Of a DNA stretch of 64,000 nucleotides, positions 9,912 through 20,524 are shown piece after piece. Source of the stretch: Strongylocentrotus purpuratus. Lineage: Eukaryota > Echinodermata > Echinoidea > Camarodonta > Strongylocentrotidae. Position numbers and translations under genes: made by a program. The notes under the pieces were generated by a model that was given only the letters and a program-made list of their open reading frames with translations, was not told the DNA's origin and made no database searches. The stretch lies in NCBI RefSeq assembly GCF_000002235.5, contig NW_022145606.1, forward strand, positions 46,239,274 to 46,303,273, read 5' to 3'. Position 1 is the stretch's first letter. The number at the start of each line of letters is the position of its first letter.

Positions 9912-11140
9912 GATACAACACGTCACAAATAAATGATTGGTCGGCGGTCACACGAACTGACGAATCAGTCAAAATGGTCCATATATATAACACACAGAGG
10001 AGGGACCGATTCGATGGTTCGTTGACCGTCGACGATTTTTTAATCATGTAAATATTCTAACGCCCACAAATATCCTGGAATTCAATGTTCGTAGAAAAAA
10101 AAGTAATCGAATAAGTGACCTTAAATGTATTTAAATAATGACGCTGATTGTTTTATGCATGTGATTATGAAATATGCTCACGATATGTAACATATATATA
10201 TATATATATATGTACGCTATTAGTGACATTGAAACGTTGGATTGCGCTGTTATATTTTCATGAGTGCGTGAATGAATTACCTTTCTTCATGTGATGAACG
10301 TATCAATTACTTATACTGAAGACTACCAATTGGTACGCGGTACACGGTGTGAATTCATGAGAACGAAATGTATTCAAAGGCAAATACAATCAAAACACAT
10401 TTGTATTACAGTTTTCCCTACTTCTGAAACACTCAAGCAGCTATATAAACAAGAACAAGTCTGAAATGATAATCGGTTAACAAGCAAATAAGAACGCACA
10501 CCTTCATATAACAAATCATAAATAGCTGTATAACGAGATCACGCGAAACATATTTGCATGTTTTGAATGAACGATTGCAGAACCCTTTGACTGATAAAAT
10601 ATCTATATACTCTCTCAATCAATGTGAGTAAATTGCAGAGGTTATGGTTTTATAGTGATGCAATGATGGATACATAGATTTTGTAAGATAGAAAGTATTT
10701 TATTCCAAACGAATGAAGAGGTTGTTTCATTAATATACAGACGGTAACAGAACCAAAATAATTATTACGTATAAAAATGTGGAGTAACTCACATGTCTTT
10801 TAAAAGCAAACAAGGTTATAATTTGGGCAATATTGAACCTGATAACGGAGGGGGAGTTAGTTGTCCAGGGGGGGGGGGGGTAGTTGGATGGGGTTAGATG
10901 TACGGGGGTAGATGTCCGGCGGTAGATGTCCGTGTTATTTGTGTATAAGTGTTATTACATTTGTGGGCGTTACAACATTTGTGGGTGTAACAGGGGGTAA
11001 GAGTATAACAGGCTATGATTTCCCACTCACTATTTGATTATGTTCCGATTTTGTACATTCGAGATTCGGTTTATTATAATTGTTATACATCTGCTTATTT
11101 ATTATTATCCAAATCTAAGGAAATTTATACTATTTAAAGA
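9912..11140. other. No gene seen
   Basis: Contains a (TA)n run near 10192-10210, and from 10840 to 11000 short imperfect repeats around TAGATGTCCGGCGGTAGATG, a poly-G run and two copies of ATTTGTGGGYGTTACA. ORFs here are short and have no recognisable domain. Confidence 0.5.
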
Positions 11141-11144
11141 ATAA

Positions 11145-11460
11145 GAACTAAAACTCACCGATAATTGCCCTACAATGTTTGAGAAAACGTCGTTCACGAA
11201 ATTCGAACGATGCAGAAAAAATTATCGATGCATAATGAAGGCCTTGCCTTACTTTGTTTCAGCTTCGTCATTTCTTTCTCCAGCCATGTTTGTTGTGAGT
11301 GTGGGTAAATGGGAAAGCATTGTTGTGGTGTGTGTGTGTTCTTTTGCAAGACTTTTGCATGGGATGGTGTTTTGTTTGGGCTTGGGTAGTAAGAGAAAGA
11401 ATTTTATTTGTTTTGGTATCAATGAAGGAATTATTATGTTATGATGAAAAAGAATTATAT
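11145..11460. repeat. Direct repeat copy 1 (partner at 15845-16080)
   Basis: Shares the series ATAATTGCCC-ACAATGTTTGAGAAAA, GAAATTCGAA, TTTCTTTCTCCAGCC and GTTGTGAGTG with 15845-16080 in the same orientation. The copies are diverged and have small indels. Confidence 0.7.
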
Positions 11461-11464
11461 TTTG

Positions 11465-11492
11465 CAGGATGATTTAAGACAAAGAGAGAGAT

Positions 11493-11557
<65 letters not shown>

Positions 11558-11960
11558 GGAGAGATAAAGTGTGACTTTTTCTGGAAACCACACAAATCTA
11601 TGTCCGATCCCCATTAGTCATACCATGATACGGACTGGCACACTCTTTATATCATGTCACAGTATCGTAGGTGAATTAGATATTTCATACGCCTGGGCTT
11701 CTAACAAGGGTAACAGAAGAAATATAAACACATTTGAAAGGAACACTCTGAAAGGAAGTGTACCTTGATTGAAATCAGTTGTAATCATGTTCACGCTGGT
11801 ACGTTTTACACTAAAGAATTATCGTTATGATCCCTGATTGTATTAAACCTGTGGAGCGTGGGTGCCTAGAAGCTCAAAAACAAGTTTGTCGAATAGATTC
11901 TTTCGAGTAAAATTACAAAGGAAAACTATTTATACAAATTTGGGAACTACTGCGTTCCGT
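11465..11960. repeat. Large inverted duplication, left arm
   Basis: The reverse complement of this stretch recurs at about 17325-17920. Shared words include ACACTCTTTATATCATGTCA, CAGTATCGTAGGTGAAT, CATACGCCTGGGCTT, AGGAACACTCTGAAAGGAA, GAGCGTGGGTGC and GTCGAATAGATTCTTT. It starts with a (GA)n tract, mirrored by a (TC)n tract in the right arm. The right arm carries an extra stretch of about 150 bp (about 17485-17650). Confidence 0.85.
11480..11555. repeat. (GA)n microsatellite
   Basis: Purine dinucleotide run at the outer edge of the inverted duplication. Confidence 0.95.
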
Positions 11961-12821
11961 TTTGATACAAAAAAATTCTCTAATAAGATAAGTACGACAT
12001 GTAAGATATATAATATATTTAGACCCTAAAATATGGGCCGATTTTGAAGTGCTTAAATGATGATGTTACGAATTTGGTATCTTGGTGTAGAAAACAAGAA
12101 AATGTGTTTGTCTGAAAACATCAAATTTTAAATAAATCACTAGATTTTGCTTTGTATTACAAATAGATTTGGGTGAATCATTTTGGTAGTTTTTTTAGTC
12201 TCTTCAGCGCCTTTGACTCGCAACTTGATATTGGCGCTTTATAAATACCTAGATTGGATTGGATAAGATTCGGGTGCCAGGTAAAAATGTCAGAACTTTT
12301 ATTTAAATATTATTTTCATTACGAGTTTGAAGTTACAAACCTGTTTGATATACATTTTAAAGTTGGATATAACAGACTTAATGTATGCCGCAATGAAAAG
12401 TAGAAGTGTGATTAACTCAGAATATTAGGTTATTCAAACTAATAATTTGTTTAAGTTTCTAAAACACCATAACGCTGTCCGTTGAAACACTTGTTCTTGA
12501 TTTAACATAAGATATGCCACACACAGAAAAGAAATGATCAGATATTGTGCTTGATAAGTCATTTCATACTAACCCGAATGCATTGATTTTGAGTGGAAAA
12601 AAACTCTGTACAAGTCATGTAAATCTACACTGTGCATGGGCCATATTTAGGCATATATCACATGTATTAGTAATATTAGTCAAAGGGTCAAGAATTGAAA
12701 AGACCCCACCCCCTTAAACACAATCTCAAATTTAGTATTTCTGTTTGGACCTTTAAGTATCAGAATGTGCTTGTTTTCCCTAAAGTTTGCGATGAGTGTG
12801 ACAACTTGTGCTATTACCATG

Positions 12822-12822
12822 G

Positions 12823-12854
<32 letters not shown>

Positions 12855-12871
12855 TCTCTCTCTCTCTCTCT
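12822..12871. repeat. (TC)n microsatellite
   Basis: CT-dinucleotide run. It produces the RERERE stretch at the end of the LINE-derived ORF on the minus strand. Confidence 0.95.
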
Positions 12872-13195
12872 AAGTGCCATATATAATTGATTGACTTTGG
12901 TGATCATGCTGTTCCACAACCCTCGGTTCTTAGCCTTCTTTATTAGCACCACTCCCAGTTCTTTCACTCCTCTCTCTTCAAACAATTTATGCAGACTGTC
13001 CATCCACAGTACCCTCCTCCTTCCAACAATTGTTCTAGTCAAAGCAAGATTATCTATGCCTTCTTTACGTATAATGTGACCCATGAACTTCAACTGCCTA
13101 ATCAACATCTCACGTATCATTTTCCATTGTACTCCAGCTCGTCTAAGAACTTCCTCATTACTAACTTTGTCATGGTAACGGATCAAGACCATTAG
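12872..13195 (-). pseudogene. LINE fragment, extreme C-terminus of an RTE/jockey-type RT protein
   Basis: The minus-strand ORF contains VSNEEVLRRAGVQW, RQLKFMGHIIRKEGIDNLAL and RRRVLWMDSL. This matches the conserved tail of endonuclease-reverse transcriptase proteins (pattern NEEVL.R.....R..R.L.FLGHV.R..G). No RT core remains, and the ORF then runs into the GA microsatellite. It is a 5'-truncated relic. Confidence 0.75.
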
Positions 13196-13680
13196 AATTT
13201 TAGAAAAAAGTCAGATACTTGTAATGTAAACAGTTAAAAACTCATTGAAAACATGTCAGTGTTTGTAGTTTCTCACTTATTTTTACCTGGAAATTGTTAC
13301 ATGTGTCAGCCATGTTTAAACAAAATTGTTTTCGCTGTGTGAACAAAATTATAGTTTTATAAACAAATTACCGGTATCTAATAAATTTATTGTCATCAAT
13401 ACATGTACCACATATTTTTGATTAAACAACATAAAGACAAAAGAAAGCATATATCTCGAAAAATTTCAAGTTTGATTACAATGTAATCTGAGCCATTTGA
13501 GGTCACGATAATTTAGACAAGCAATGTTGTAAGTATTGGAAATGTATAATGACAAACTTACAATTCGAGGACAAAAAAATGCTCTAGCTTTTTTCACAAG
13601 CCGTTTGAAGCTTTATTTTGCATTTGAGTATACCACAAGGCTTCACTCGAATCCTACTCCGAATATAAACATACTGCAAC

Positions 13681-13728
13681 AGTGGCGGATCCGGGTTGGA
13701 GGGGAGGGGGGGGGGGGAGGGGGTGGGG
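13681..13728. mobile_element. hAT-like terminus with G-rich run (partial)
   Basis: CAGTGGCGGATCCGGG followed by a long G run, like the termini of the element at 420-833. A matching second end and a target-site duplication were not found. Confidence 0.45.
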
Positions 13729-13729
13729 C

Positions 13730-14000
13730 ACCTGCCACAGAATTTCGGACTTTCGTCTCCTTTAACATGTTGTATACTATTGATGCGATCAGACTATGGA
13801 ACTCCCTCCCACCGAGTATAGTCAACAGTACCTCCTTAGTGATCTTCAAGCAGGGGGGTGTAACAAATGAGGCTTCGTTAAGCCTCTTCTGTTTTTTAGC
13901 CGCACATAGTATCAACTTGTAGTGAGATTTTTACTTGCACTATTCATCTGGGCACTCGACAAGCACCAGTACGATAATACGCCAACGGCGGTCTGTACTT
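13730..14000 (+). pseudogene. LINE fragment, C-terminal end
   Basis: The plus-strand reading AIRLWNSLPPSIVNSTSLVI followed by FKQ is the hallmark end of many CR1/RTE-type proteins (pattern ..WNSLP..I....S...FK). What follows resembles a short LINE 3' UTR ending in an AAGAAGAAGA run. Only the tail is present. Confidence 0.7.
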
Positions 14001-14048
14001 AACCGGAAGAATAAGAAGAAGATTAATGCCTAGTGTCATTATACCAGT

Positions 14049-14110
14049 TCGTAGATACAATCTGAGCATGCGCAGATCAATCCGCGCATTCTCAAATTGT
14101 ATCTACGAGG
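14049..14110. repeat. Short hairpin-forming inverted repeat
   Basis: CGTAGATACAATCTGAGCAT and GCGC face the reverse-complementary GCGCATTCTCAAATTGTATC and TACG across a loop of about 10 bp. The fold is strong and there is no coding content. Confidence 0.75.
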
Positions 14111-14225
14111 TCACTTGGTCACTTGGACAAAATTGTAAAACCCACTGAGACTAATAACGCTGGATACATCCTCACGACAGTTATGTAATCATTATTCATG
14201 CATGTGACTGTGATGCATTCTATTG

Positions 14226-14490
14226 AACACAGGTGGAAGTAATCTTTTCAAGAGGGCAAACAAAGAATCACTTCCATGACTTTAGCTGTGATTATTCCAA
14301 AAGGCACAAAGTTGGATTTATCTATGTTTAAAGGATATGTGGTTATTTGGGGTCATGACCCATATGCTAACTACGAACTGGTCTATTGTCACTATGAAAT
14401 TAAGAAAAGACGTAAGAGATTATTAATTATTTCAATGATAACTTTGTTGCAGAAGAATAGACATTTCAGCTGCAGATACTGTCAAAGCTA
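14226..14490 (+). CDS. Unassigned candidate exon
   Basis: An ORF from ATG at 14276 reads MTLAVIIPKGTKLDLS and then VVIWGHDPYANYELVYCHYE, with a codon pattern that looks coding. A possible acceptor (TTGAACACAG, ending near 14231) lies upstream. A possible donor (GAC|GTAAGA) falls near 14410, which would end the exon at KKR. The alternative frame reads NHFHDFSCDYSKRHKVGF before a stop. I do not recognise a family. It may be one exon of a broken host gene or a decayed transposon. Confidence 0.25.
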
Positions 14491-14765
14491 AAATTAATGT
14501 ATAGTGGTCGAAAAAGAGGCAGGGAGATAAATACAATACATGCTCGTTATATCATGTATATTATGATACTTTGCATGTGACTAACCTGAGATTACCATGC
14601 AATAATCACATTATGTGAAATTTGTCAATATTCAGTGACAACTATTCCGATCTTTACTTGACCTTTGACCTTTAATACAAATATATAACATTACATTACA
14701 AAATAAACAGCAGAAGTGAATCCTTCTCCCTTCAGAAGCTGGGTACACGCCTATCATCCGCCATC

Positions 14766-14864
14766 ATGGAACATTGGGCTCAAAAGTTTATGCAAATTGC
14801 CGGTCATTGCCCGAATGTTGAATTGTTCTCCAACGACATGACATCATGTATACTCACCATGATC

Positions 14865-14911
<47 letters not shown>

Positions 14912-15460
14912 GTCTTCAATGGAAAGACCTTTTTTATCAATGCAAAGTCCCCTTTTGGGGGGAACCGAATCAAACCAGATGATGTTTTATACGTATATCC
15001 AATATTGCTTGGATCAACACAATTTAGATGTAACGAGTCAACAATTATATATACTCACTGTTTGCCTAGATCCTGCTCAATGCGAAATGAATCGTTGAAT
15101 GAGGCGTCGAGTCCACTACTCAGAAAAAATGTAACTTATCCAATTGGAAACAAGTGACATGAGAGGTCTATTCTAGAACGTGTTATGAAGGCGTTTACAA
15201 TGTCTCTTTCACAAGATAAGAAGAGAGCTTGTTTCTTGGTTCTGAATCCGGTTGCCGAAACATATGCAGTGTGTCGAAGAAAATGCTCTAGAATTCAATC
15301 CCAATGCAGATTCCCTCTTGCACAAATGTACTATGTTCTATCAGATGATGATGTAGTGACGGATAACCCGCATGAAACGAAACCAGTGGAAATACACATA
15401 ACTAGAGCTAACAAACCAAAGAAAAGAATACATATCTCTTGCTCAGTGAGTCGGTCCTGA
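14766..15460 (+). CDS. Unassigned ORF region with (AAC)n repeat
   Basis: Two consecutive open stretches are present. One (14846-15157) reads through the trinucleotide repeat as poly-Gln and continues FNGKTFFINAKSPFGGNR. The other (15185-15460) reads SLSQDKKRACFLVLNPVAET and later YYVLSDDDVVTDNPHETK. They are in different frames and separated by a stop. The sequence is unusually GC-balanced for the window and looks formerly coding. I recognise no domain. It may be a broken gene or a captured transposon fragment. Confidence 0.3.
14862..14909. repeat. (AAC)n trinucleotide repeat
   Basis: Sixteen or so AAC/CAA triplets. Translated, they give poly-Asn or poly-Gln. Confidence 0.97.
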
Positions 15461-15652
15461 TAGGTATTATGACGCAAATAATATCACGTGATAAGGTGGC
15501 CTGGGCATTCTGTTCAACAAGTGGAAACCTTAGTATGTTCCTAGACAGAAAAAAAATTAGTTGAAATGACGAGGGGGGGGGGGGGGGGGGGGAGGGAGAG
15601 ACCTCAATATGTATCAACTGCCAATTTGTTAAACATGTGCTTATTTATTACA

Positions 15653-15690
15653 ATCTAAATCTAAATCTAAATCTAAATCTAAATTTAAAT
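15653..15690. repeat. (CTAAAT)n microsatellite
   Basis: Six-base units repeated about six times, not far from a G run at 15572-15593. Confidence 0.9.
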
Positions 15691-15844
15691 ATACATGTAT
15701 TTATATTCATAATCCATCAATTTCATTGTACTCAATTTCATAATGTTCAAAATCATGTTGAAAATGTATGTATTATCAATCCAACCCTTTCATTGCCATG
15801 AATAAATAAACGAATATTATAACATCAAATAATAATAAGGAAAA

Positions 15845-16080
15845 TAATACTAAAATAAAGAACTTAAAATGAACAATAATTGCCCCATAATGTTTGAGAA
15901 AAAAATTATGAAATTCGAATTAAGTTGGGAAATATATGGAAGAATATTTTTGGCTTAGCCTTTCTTTTTCTCAGATTTGTCATTTTTATTCCCAGCCCAA
16001 GCAGTTGTGAGTGAAGGGAAACGTATTGATGTGGTGTTGTATGTAAAAAGTAAAAGGTAAAAGGTGTATTTAGTGGATGT
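15845..16080. repeat. Direct repeat copy 2 (partner at 11145-11460)
   Basis: Same orientation as copy 1 and lying inside the inverted duplication, so at least two rearrangements shaped this region. Confidence 0.7.
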
Positions 16081-16429
16081 AAAAGAGTACGATATTTTAA
16101 TGCAGTTTAACACTACTGTGAAGCTCCTCATATATTTATTATCGTGGAAGGTCTATGAATATTTTATAGAGAAGTTACAACATTTATTTGTTTTCGTTCG
16201 TTCATTAGTTCGTACAAAAGAATATCAGGGAGTACATCATCTAGATAGAAAGATCCTTATTATAAAGCCAACTGATTGTCTCATCATCGAGATCACGAAG
16301 TCCGGAAGCACCGTGAGGGGATTTGAGCAATATTTGTTTTGAAGATTCACGATGGACGGGGATTTTCAGATTTTTCAAATGAGGTGTATAGGGAGACATT
16401 TAGTAGGCCTAGGAAAGTTTAGTCTTCTT

Positions 16430-16900
16430 AACAGACCAAGATAGATTCAATATAAACTGCTTCATTGAGCAATATAGACTAGAGAACACTTATTGAGATT
16501 CGGCTTTGTTGAAGATAACATATTGAAACATATTTGCACTGGTTCTGGAAGTGTGTACATGTTCACAAATTATGGCAGAATGTAATAGCTAAGTTTGAGC
16601 GAAGGGAATTGAGGTATGTCGACTGGGTGGATATTCATTCAGGGCCGTCCGTTTATTCCCAACGAATAAAGTATGTAATACAATTATTTTGCAATAAAAT
16701 ATTGGATATTTTATTAGATGTAGGGGAAAGTCCGTATTATTGTCTTTGGGTGATTTTCAAAAAGAACTGTTGGAATTAAGGGAAGGAAAAAGGAATATCG
16801 CATGGAAATTAGCCTTAAATGTACACACATTAAAACAAGTGAAGTTTAATGAACTTTTAAAGCTGGGTTTAATATTGTAGCCTCGTTTTATTTTTATTTT
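16430..16900 (+). pseudogene. L1/Tx1-type LINE fragment, ORF2 C-terminus
   Basis: HWFWKCVHVHKLWQNVIAKF matches the ETLEHLFW.C..V..FW motif after the RT domain of L1/Tx1 elements. The ORF (16534-16779) starts mid-motif, and upstream sequence carries more diverged matches. It is short and truncated. Confidence 0.6.
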
Positions 16901-17324
16901 TTGAATTTTTTGAAATAGATTATTTCTATTATTCTGTCGCTTCAATTTGGGGTATTTTGAGGAGGTTGGGAACATTGTGTGGTATATGTGTGGAACTGTG
17001 GTTGGGTGGTGCTTGTGTGTGTCGTCTGTGTGTGTGTCGTGTGTCGCATTGTGAGGAGGGGATGGATAGGGGTGTTGAGAGTATGTCTAACGGATGAGGA
17101 AATGGAGAATAGACAAACAAATTATCTCAAGTTTACTTTAATATTCTTGATCATATGTTAAAATGTTTTCTAAAAAGTTTATTTTATTATCGCAATTTAT
17201 GTTTAATCCCAAATATCAATGTCCAAAGTTTTAATTTCTCACTTCAGATATATGTCTGTTTGTGTTTTTCTCGTATATTATATTAGCAAGGAATGTTTGT
17301 ATCAAAGATGAACGAATTAGTACC

Positions 17325-17920
17325 CAAATTTGGGCATGCTTACACTTCAAATATTTTTCCATTGTAATTTTACTCTAAAGAATCTATTCGACAAACATGT
17401 TTTTGAGCTTCTAAGCACCCACGCTCCTCAGGTTACAATCAGTGTTCATAACAATCTTTTTTCACTGTAAAAAGTACCAGCGTTAAAGGGATAGTTGAGT
17501 TTGTCTTTAGACCGCAAATGCTTTCATTGTTTATTGCTCTTATTCTTATCTATGACATTTCTAGTGCCCTTTTAGAACCTAAAATTGCTATGAAAGTAAT
17601 TTTAGACCCCAAAATGTGTGGAATGTTTAGTATAAAACCTGCCAGCGTGAACATTATAACAAATGATTCAATCAAGGTACGTTTCCTTTCAGAGTGTTCC
17701 TTTCAAATTTGTCTTTCTTTCTTGTGTTACCCTTGTTATAAGCCCAGGCGTATGAAAAATCTTATTCACCTACGATACTGTGACATGATATAAAGAGTGT
17801 GTCAGTCCGTATTTCATCGTAATACTAATAGGGATCGTAAATAGGTTTTTTGTGGTTTCCAGGCAAAGTCACACTTTTTTTGTCTCTCTCTCTATCTCTC
17901 TTTGTCCTAAATAATCTAGG
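17325..17920. repeat. Large inverted duplication, right arm
   Basis: Reverse complement of 11465-11960, with an insertion of about 150 bp between two copies of a CCAGCGT word. It ends in a (TC)n tract. Arms of about 0.5 kb enclose 5.4 kb. Confidence 0.85.
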
Positions 17921-17999
17921 GTCCATGAGAAAATCCATGTCGTTGACATAATATAACCTAAGAAGAAGGAAAAAAAACAACAATGTGTTTAATCTAGAG

Positions 18000-18330
18000 C
18001 AAGGTTACTTGTAGAATCGTCAAATGTCGGGTGATGATATTCTCTTCATCTTAACACAGATGGTGATGAGCATCAAAATCCTCTTTCTCTACATTTCATC
18101 TTCATCTCTCCTATCTCTGGTATCTCTTTGTTAGGATCCATACAGTACCATGCGCTCAGAAACATGGTATCAAAAGGCAATCTAATCTTCATAATAAGCT
18201 GAGAATCAGATTGGTGAAAGTTTGAAATAAAACGGACTTATGTTTGACATATCAGATCACTAAAACTATTCGAATCTCAAATTGGCTATTTGGTCAGTGG
18301 ATTGTGACGTTTTCATGAAAAACTCTTCCG
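18000..18330. repeat. Dispersed repeat (partner at 37490-37740)
   Basis: Shares TCTTTGTTAGGATCCATACA, GAATCAGATTGGTGAAA, TTTGAAATAAAACGGAC and ATTTGGTCAGTGGATTGTGA with 37490-37740 in the same orientation. No coding content. Confidence 0.75.
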
Positions 18331-18459
18331 TTTGTCGCGGACACAAAATTTCAGTTTTTTTTTCTCCAAACTTAAGAGTCTCTTACCTCTTGTGGCACTA
18401 CTCAAAATAGTATTGTTTGTAATATTATCATTATCACCAGCATTATCGTCATAACCAGG

Positions 18460-18570
18460 GCTCAAATTAATTTTTTGTCCACGGGGGCTCTTCCAAAAAT
18501 AAAAGAGCCCCCGTGAGCATTCTCACCGGGGCTCTTTTAGTGCGAACGGGGGCTCTTATTTTAATACAAT
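18460..18570. repeat. G/C-block stem-loop repeat, copy 1
   Basis: Alternating CACGGGGGCTCTT and AAGAGCCCCCGTGAGCA blocks that can fold back on themselves. The related copy at 29650-29765 has the opposite orientation. The blocks contrast sharply with the AT-rich surroundings. Confidence 0.7.
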
Positions 18571-18813
18571 TTCCATTGAATTGGTACCCATGAAGCTCCT
18601 AAATTCCTTAGTATTTTATCATTATCATTTATTCAAGTCGGCATTTCCCCTCTTAGAAATTTACTTGTTACATAGCTGTTAGTGACTTTTATCCCCGTGA
18701 TGACATTCTCTCCATTTCTTCCCGTTCTGCACATAATGTCTTCCTCATTATTCGAAGCAACCTTATTTACATTCTTTCTTTACTTTTAGTCTTTACCAAA
18801 TCCTTCCAAAACA

Positions 18814-18930
18814 CAGGGGCGGATTTAGCTTTTTGCTAAGGGTGGGGGGGGGGGGGGGTAACCCAAATACGATGTGAAGCATCGTCCATGAGCCGTGTAG
18901 CGGCGAGGCGATTTTTTGTTGTTGCTATTT
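18814..18930. mobile_element. GGGGCGGATTTAG-type repeat end, left copy
   Basis: Starts CAGGGGCGGATTTAGC, then a G run, then a block GAAGCATCGTCCATGAGCCG ... GGCGAGGCGATTTTTTG. A related block precedes a matching end (CTAGATCCGCCCCTG) at 29085-29265, on the other side of the L1-like LINE. hAT-like, but no target-site duplication was seen. Confidence 0.5.
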
Positions 18931-19414
18931 TTAACCCCCGTAATAGTCCAGATTCTGGCCTATTTAATTTTGATCTCCACCACACCAACACTTTTTTTTT
19001 TTTTTTCAATGATATTTTATTTTCTCCATTGCTTTTCACAAACAATAACAAAATCAATACATAAAATAATCTGCATTTTAATATTATTATATAGAATATG
19101 ATTTTACATTCACATCTAAATAATACAAATGAAATTTTACTATTTACATCAAATAAAGCATGAAACATGCATGCATGAAGAAGGCATGAACATAAAAAGA
19201 CATTTAAGAGAAGAAAAAAAAGAAGAAGAAAAAAAAAAGAAAAAAAAAAAAAAAAAAATTACTTACATACACACATACACACACGTGCACAGACACCCAC
19301 ACAAACACCCACTTAAAACATGCCTACATTTTGTGGGAATCTCGACCATTATATCAGCCATGTCCATTTCATTGCTTCTATTCGCCTTCCTTATTTTATT
19401 TATTCTGCACGAAG

Positions 19415-20524
19415 CTATTCTAAATTGTCCCACTTTCTAAAATGATATGTGAGTGTACCTCGGTCCCCAGCTAATTTCTTCTCCTCCTTTCTATTTTCTA
19501 ATAATCTTTTCTTAATCTCCAAATAAGTTGGTGGTTTTTGTCTATTTTTACTATCTATAAATATCATATATTTTATCAAAATTATGATATGATTTAATAA
19601 CTGTTCCTTCCCTATGTTAAACTCAACTATCCCTACATGGATACCTTTCCAATTTATATTTGTAATTTCTACTAAATTAAATGAATTCCCACACTCTTCC
19701 CAAATTGGTTTTACTTTCTCACAAAGACAAAATAAATGCTCGTAAGTTTCCTCATATTTACCACAAAAAGAACATAAATTACTATTAACCATTTTAAATT
19801 TATATAAATGTAATTTGGTATATATAATAGTATAAAGCATTTTAAATTGAAATTCTCTAAGCTTACTATTCAATGTGCACTTTCTAAGTCTTAAAAATAT
19901 TAATTGTATATCTTTTCCATGAATATTATAAGTCTGTTCTAAATGTCGTTCTGCATATGATTTTTCTACTTTCTTATTTAATAAAAAAGCGTATATAATT
20001 TTTGAGGTTATTTGATCTAACATATATACCTTTTCAAACATAATAATATCCATTTCCAATTCCCTATCTATATTTGAGTGAGTATTTTTATTTAAAAATT
20101 GTTTCCATGAAGACGGGATGCCAAGAAAAATACGTCGTATTTTACTAATTTCTAAACTATTTAAACCTTTTCTTTGAAATTCCTCATTAGATTTTATATT
20201 ACCTTCCTTATCAACAATATGATGCAACTTATAAACATTTTTGTTAAATAAACCCTCATCGAAATGAACATGACCATCGATAAAAACAAATCTATTATTA
20301 TAGATAATCTCATTCCTCCTAGAAACACTTTCCTTTAACAAAAATATTCTCGTAGCCATCCAAACATCCAGCATGTCTCTATAAAATGCTGGTAATACTA
20401 ATTCAGATATACCTACGGTTGCATTATTATAAAATATCAAAATTCCTCCAGCATCTTTAGTTAAATAATTAAAATATTGTTTCCATCCCATGTTTGCATC
20501 CCCGTTAAAAGTCTTTTTACCCAC
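19415..20524 (-). pseudogene. LINE ORF2 C-terminal part, after frameshift
   Basis: Continues the RT protein in a different frame. It overlaps the upstream ORF by about 60 bp, and the switch falls at an A run on the minus strand (plus 20513-20517), so a one-base slip is likely. It holds the C-terminal region of L1/Tx1 proteins, including the zinc-knuckle-like CSFCGKYEETYEHLFCLC near residues 260-280. Without repair of the frameshift the element is not functional, unless the shift is an assembly error in a homopolymer. Confidence 0.8.
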
